Positions 59,934 through 64,000 of a stretch of DNA of 64,000 nucleotides are shown piece after piece (the stretch's first letter is position 1; each line of letters starts with the position of its first letter). The notes beneath the pieces are model-generated. The model was given only the letters and a program-made list of their open reading frames with translations. It ran no database searches and was not told the DNA's origin. Origin of the DNA: Duganella sp. Root1480D1 (lineage in GTDB: Bacteria; Pseudomonadota; Gammaproteobacteria; Burkholderiales; Burkholderiaceae_D); contig NZ_LMFZ01000034.1 of NCBI RefSeq assembly GCF_001427305.1, positions 104,084 to 168,083 of the forward strand. Reading direction: 5' to 3'. Position numbers and translations under genes: made by a program.

Positions 59934-62327
59934 TTATTCCGCCGACGCGGTAGGTGCAATGATTTCGCGGTTGCCGTTCGACTGCATGGCCGATACAACA
60001 CCGCTGTTTTCCATCTGTTCCAGCAGGCGCGCGGCCCGGTTGTAGCCAATGCGCAAGTGGCGCTGCACCAGTGAGATCGAAGCCTTGCGGTGCTTCAGCA
60101 CGACTTGCACGGCCTGGTCGTACATCGGGTCGGACTCGCTGTCCCCGCCGCCGCCAGCGCCAGCCAGCGCATCGCCACCGCCCTCTTCCAGCGTGCCGCC
60201 TTCAAGGATGCCCTCGATGTAATTCGGCTCGCCCTGGGCTTTCAAATGCTTCACCACACGGTGCACTTCGTCATCCGATACAAAGGCGCCGTGCACCCGG
60301 ACCGGCAAGCCGGTACCAGGCGGCATGTACAGCATGTCACCCATGCCAAGCAGTGCTTCCGCCCCCATCTGGTCAAGAATGGTGCGCGAGTCGATCTTGG
60401 ACGATACCTGGAACGCAATACGCGTCGGGATATTGGCCTTGATCAGGCCCGTAATCACGTCTACAGATGGGCGCTGGGTTGCCAGAATCAAGTGCAGGCC
60501 GGCCGCACGGGCTTTCTGCGCGATACGGGCGATCAGCTCTTCCACCTTCTTGCCGACCACCATCATCAGGTCGGCCAATTCATCGATGATGATGACGATG
60601 GTTGGCAGTTTTTCCAGCGGTTCCGGCGCATCAGGCGTGATCGAGAATGGGTTCGGGATCTTCTCTTCGCGCTTCTCGGCTTCGGCGATCTTGGCGTTGT
60701 AGCCGGCCAGGTTACGCACGCCCAGCTTGGACATCAGCTTGTAGCGGCGTTCCATCTCGTTCACCGCCCAGTTCAGGGCGTGGCCGGCCTGGCGCATATC
60801 GGTCACGACGGGCGCCAGCAGGTGCGGGATGCCTTCGTACACCGACATTTCCAGCATCTTGGGGTCGATCAGGATCATGCGCACATCATGCGGGTCGGCC
60901 TTGTACAGCAGCGACAGGATGGTGGCGTTAATACCCACCGACTTACCGGAACCGGTGGTACCGGCCACCAGCAAGTGCGGCATCTTGGCCAGGTCGGCCA
61001 CGACCGGCTTGCCTGCGATGTCCTTGCCCAGCGCTACGGTCAGCGGCGAATGGTTGTCGTTATAGACCTTGGAGCCGAGGATCTCGGTCAGGCGCACGAT
61101 CTGGCGCTTCGGATTCGGCAGCTCCAGCGCCATGTAATTCTTGCCAGGGATGGTTTCCACCACGCGGATGGACGTCAGCGACAGCGAACGGGCCAGGTCG
61201 CGCGCCAGGTTGACGATCTGGCTGCCCTTCACGCCGGTAGCGGGTTCGATTTCGTAGCGCGTCACGACCGGACCCGGATAGGCTGCCACCACCTTGGCTT
61301 CTACACCAAAGTCGGACAGCTTCTTCTCGATCAGGCGGCTGGTGAACTCCAGCGTTTCCACGGCCACGGTTTCCTGCTGCGGCGGCGCATCGTCCAGCAA
61401 CGACAGCGGCGGCAGCGTAGTGTTCTCGATTTCCTGGAACAGGGTGCCCTGCTTTTCCTTGATCACGCGCTCGGACTGCACCACCTGGGTGATTTGCGGC
61501 TCGATCTTGACGATAGGCGCAGGCGGCGCATCCGGCGGCAGGTCGACCGGCTTCGGATGCTTTTCCTCGTGCTTGACGCGCTCTTTGACGACTTTCTCTT
61601 CGCGCTTGACGACGGCCACGTCGCCGTGGCGACGGTCTTCGCGGTCTTCCATGCGGGCGCGAATCCAGTCGATGCCCATCTCGATCACCTCACCGATCCG
61701 TTCCGCAACCGACATCCACGAGACGTGGAAGAACAGGCTGAAACCGGTACCGAATAACAGCAGCAACAGCAGCGTGGCGCCGGTAAAGCCCAGGCCCACG
61801 TGGGCGCCGTGGCCGATCAACTCACCCAGCACGCCGCCCGGCGCGCGCGGCAACTGTACCTTCATGGTGTACAGGCGCAGGAATTCCAGGCCCATCGAGC
61901 CGGCCAGCATCAGGCCGAAGCCGATCACGCGGATCAAGCCTTCCTGCTTATGCTCAGGATCTTCCTCCTTCTCCAGCACGAATTTGCGGGTCAGGCGGCG
62001 GTAGCCCTGCCACACCACGCGCAGCATATAGATGCACCACCACCAGGCTGAAAAGCCGAAGATGAACAGCATCAGATCCGACAGCCAGGCGCCGCCGCGG
62101 CCGCCCAGGTTGAACACCTTGGGCACCACATTATTGTGCGACCAACCCGGGTCCAGCCGGTTATAGCTCGCCAGGATCAGGATGAAGTAGACGCAGACGA
62201 CAAACAGCGCGAAAAAGCGCGCCTCCGACAGCAGTCGCACCAGCCGATTGGGTAAAGGCTGGCGTTCGGTGACATTGCGAGTGTAACCAGAAGTTGTCTC
62301 TTGACTCTTTTGACTCTTCTTACTCAT
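59934..62327 (-). CDS. ftsK: DNA translocase FtsK
   Basis: 797 residues. Four N-terminal membrane segments (about 39-54, 80-105, 133-150, 180-202) anchor it at the septum. A charged linker (about 220-330) is followed by the motor with Walker A GTTGSGKS (456-463), Walker B TIVIIIDELADLMM and FQVSSKIDSRTILDQMGAE. The C-terminal gamma winged helix (from about 735, DPMYDQAVQVVLKHRKASIS) reads KOPS sites. It pumps chromosome ends toward dif for XerCD resolution during division. The linker is short relative to E. coli FtsK. ATG 62327; lolA follows. Confidence 0.97.
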   Translation of the reverse strand: MSKKSQKSQETTSGYTRNVTERQPLPNRLVRLLSEARFFALFVVCVYFILILASYNRLDPGWSHNNVVPKVFNLGGRGGAWLSDLMLFIFGFSAWWWCIYMLRVVWQGYRRLTRKFVLEKEEDPEHKQEGLIRVIGFGLMLAGSMGLEFLRLYTMKVQLPRAPGGVLGELIGHGAHVGLGFTGATLLLLLLFGTGFSLFFHVSWMSVAERIGEVIEMGIDWIRARMEDREDRRHGDVAVVKREEKVVKERVKHEEKHPKPVDLPPDAPPAPIVKIEPQITQVVQSERVIKEKQGTLFQEIENTTLPPLSLLDDAPPQQETVAVETLEFTSRLIEKKLSDFGVEAKVVAAYPGPVVTRYEIEPATGVKGSQIVNLARDLARSLSLTSIRVVETIPGKNYMALELPNPKRQIVRLTEILGSKVYNDNHSPLTVALGKDIAGKPVVADLAKMPHLLVAGTTGSGKSVGINATILSLLYKADPHDVRMILIDPKMLEMSVYEGIPHLLAPVVTDMRQAGHALNWAVNEMERRYKLMSKLGVRNLAGYNAKIAEAEKREEKIPNPFSITPDAPEPLEKLPTIVIIIDELADLMMVVGKKVEELIARIAQKARAAGLHLILATQRPSVDVITGLIKANIPTRIAFQVSSKIDSRTILDQMGAEALLGMGDMLYMPPGTGLPVRVHGAFVSDDEVHRVVKHLKAQGEPNYIEGILEGGTLEEGGGDALAGAGGGGDSESDPMYDQAVQVVLKHRKASISLVQRHLRIGYNRAARLLEQMENSGVVSAMQSNGNREIIAPTASAE

Positions 62328-62505
62328 TGCTTGGAGGCAAAAATTCCATAATTGCGCTTATTCTAAGGCATATCAAGCCAAAACGGCCCCACGGTACATG
62401 TGAAATGCACGCTTCGCATATAATTTCGGTTTGCTTGGGCCCGGACTTGTAGCATTCCTGTCCGCACCCATATTCGAGACATACTAACTAGGTAAAGAAT
62501 CCGCC

Positions 62506-63456
62506 ATGACTACTACCAAACACGCCAAAGTCCTGATTCTCGGCTCCGGTCCTGCAGGCTACAGCGCCGCGATTTACGCTGCCCGCGCTAACCTGAACCC
62601 GATGCTGGTGACCGGCGTCGAGCAAGGCGGCCAACTGATGACCACTACCGACGTGGAAAACTGGCCGGCCGACCCGATGGGCGTGCAGGGCCCGGACCTG
62701 ATGCAGCGCTTCCTGCAGCACGCAGAGCGCTTCAAGACCGAAATCGTGTTTGACCACATCCACACCACGCACCTGAACGAAAAACCGATCCGCCTGGTGG
62801 GCGACAGCAATACCTACACTTGCGACACCCTGATCATCGCCACCGGCGCCTCGGCCCAGTACCTGGGCCTGCCGACCGAGCAGGAATTCATGGGCCGCGG
62901 CGTATCCGCTTGCGCCACCTGCGACGGCTTCTTCTACCGTGGCCAGGAAGTGGCCGTGGTTGGCGGCGGCAATACCGCTGTCGAAGAAGCCCTGTACCTG
63001 TCGAACATCGCCACCAAGGTCACCCTGGTGCACCGCCGCGAGAAGTTCCGCGCCGAGCCTATCCTGGTGGACCGCCTGATGGCCAAGGTCGCCGAAGGCA
63101 AGATCGAACTGAAACTGAACTCCACCCTGCACGAGGTGAAGGGCGACCAGTCCGGCGTCAACGCCATCACCGTCAAGCACAATAACGGCGAGATGACCGA
63201 CGTGGCCGTGCACGGCCTGTTCATCGCCATCGGCCACAAGCCGAACACCGGCATCTTCGAAGGCCAGCTTGAAATGAAGGATGGCTATATCAAGACCCGC
63301 ACCGGCACCGAAGGCATGGCAACCGCCACCTCCGTGCCAGGCGTGTTCGCTGCCGGCGACGTGCAGGACCACATCTACCGCCAGGCCATCACCTCGGCCG
63401 GCACCGGCTGCATGGCCGCACTGGACGCGCAACGCTACCTGGAAGCGCAAGAGTGA
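62506..63456 (+). CDS. trxB: thioredoxin-disulfide reductase
   Basis: 316 residues with all family motifs: LGSGPAGYSAAIYAARA, CATC in SACATCDGFFYRG, GGGNTAVEEALYLSNIA, HRREKFRAEP and GVFAAGDVQDHIYRQA. It reduces thioredoxin with NADPH through FAD. It is divergent from ftsK, a conserved arrangement, and overlaps the Smr-domain gene by 4 nt (GTGA). A second closely similar copy lies at 34085-35032. Confidence 0.97.
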   Translation: MTTTKHAKVLILGSGPAGYSAAIYAARANLNPMLVTGVEQGGQLMTTTDVENWPADPMGVQGPDLMQRFLQHAERFKTEIVFDHIHTTHLNEKPIRLVGDSNTYTCDTLIIATGASAQYLGLPTEQEFMGRGVSACATCDGFFYRGQEVAVVGGGNTAVEEALYLSNIATKVTLVHRREKFRAEPILVDRLMAKVAEGKIELKLNSTLHEVKGDQSGVNAITVKHNNGEMTDVAVHGLFIAIGHKPNTGIFEGQLEMKDGYIKTRTGTEGMATATSVPGVFAAGDVQDHIYRQAITSAGTGCMAALDAQRYLEAQE

Positions 63457-64000
63457 AAAGCTTCGCCGACCTGAAGGGACTGGGCAAACAGCTCAAGGAG
63501 CAGGAAGAGCAGCGCGCGGCCGAGCAGAAAGAGCGCGCCAGGCAGCAAAAGGCCGCTGCCGCCGCTGCCAACGTGTTCCAGTCCTCCATGGCCGGCGTGC
63601 AGAAGATGAAGCCGTCCGACCGCTATGTGCCGCCGCCCGCCAAGGGCCCGGCCGCGGCGGGCCGCCCCGCCCCATCCGGTCCGCGCAAGCCGCAAACGGC
63701 CGAGGAGCAGGCGGCGGACGACGCAGCCGTGCTGCGCGAGTCGATGCTGTCGGATATGTTCGACGTCGACCATTACATGGAAGAAGACCCTTCGCTGAAC
63801 TACAGCGCGCCCGGCATTGGCCCGGACGTGATGAAGAAAATGCGCAAGGGCCACTGGCCGGTGCAGGATGAACTGGACCTGCACGGCAAGCGCCGCGACG
63901 AGGCGCGCCAGGCGGTGGACGACTTCCTGCTCAAGGCCAAGCGCCGCAACTACCGCTGCGTGTGCGTGATCTACGGCCGCGGCTTCGGCTCGCGCGGCGG
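63453..64000 (+). CDS. Smr-domain protein (partial)
   Basis: A GTG start at 63453 overlaps the trxB stop by 4 nt; 182 codons are visible before the right window edge. A charged helical N-terminus (LKEQEEQRAAEQKERARQQK) and a Pro-rich linker precede the Smr domain with its hallmark ELDLHGKRRDEARQAVDDFL and VIYGRGFGSRGG. Smr domains bind or nick nucleic acids, and SmrB-type proteins cleave mRNA at collided ribosomes. The SmrA/SmrB distinction cannot be made from the partial sequence. Confidence 0.93.
   Translation, partial: MKSFADLKGLGKQLKEQEEQRAAEQKERARQQKAAAAAANVFQSSMAGVQKMKPSDRYVPPPAKGPAAAGRPAPSGPRKPQTAEEQAADDAAVLRESMLSDMFDVDHYMEEDPSLNYSAPGIGPDVMKKMRKGHWPVQDELDLHGKRRDEARQAVDDFLLKAKRRNYRCVCVIYGRGFGSRG

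Overview
The window looks like a chromosomal segment of a high-GC betaproteobacterium, most likely an Oxalobacteraceae member of the Massilia/Duganella/Janthinobacterium type. This is inferred from gene content (paired Pro-rich mini-proteins, many TonB receptors and hybrid kinases, a Gcr-type membrane protein, plant polysaccharide enzymes) and the uniformly GC-rich third codon positions. It was not tested by alignment. No insertion sequence, prophage or CRISPR array was seen. There is one tRNA, tRNA-Ser(CGA).

Left part (1-9511, minus strand): a ribosomal peptide (RiPP) locus of the azole-forming TOMM class. An unusually short gene at 7783-7920 encodes a 45-residue precursor ending in SVSCCTCSCSCCC. 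Downstream, tightly packed and mostly overlapping by 4 nt, are a leader-binding E1-like protein, a YcaO cyclodehydratase ending in PHPFP, a SagB-type dehydrogenase, a protein fusing a zinc-peptidase-like domain to an ABC ATPase, an ABC-2 permease, a DUF2141 protein and a second ABC ATPase cut by the window edge. Upstream are an LCMT-like methyltransferase and a small unknown protein. The enzymes should turn the Cys/Ser tail into consecutive azoles and export the product. This is the most novel system in the window.

9374-15817: small unknown proteins, then a TonB receptor/YfiR/hybrid histidine kinase operon and an SMP-30-like beta-propeller.

15862-26550: a pectin-degradation locus. A TonB receptor, pectinesterase, DUF5060 hydrolase-like protein and pectate lyase form one minus-strand operon. 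Divergent from it are a FadR-type GntR regulator and a GH28 polygalacturonase. The shared intergenic region carries four copies of TGG-N5-CCA in two helically phased pairs.

26576-43945: a Gcr-family membrane protein, a dual-receiver hybrid kinase, a GH53 galactanase (another pectin side-chain enzyme), a second trxB, a GST, a LysR regulator, a secreted nuclease with an apparent ATT start, a TonB receptor divergent from a LytS/LytTR pair, and zwf.

44020-52000: a LuxR-type regulator, a CHASE3 kinase with a pseudo-receiver and a response regulator in one operon; then a somewhat less GC-rich accessory stretch with a LysR/SDR pair, a TonB C-terminal-domain protein and a kinase remnant next to tRNA-Ser.

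52044-64000: core housekeeping genes (tRNA-Ser, serS, rarA, lolA, ftsK, trxB, Smr-domain protein), with a few unknown exported proteins, an alpha/beta hydrolase and a TetR regulator.
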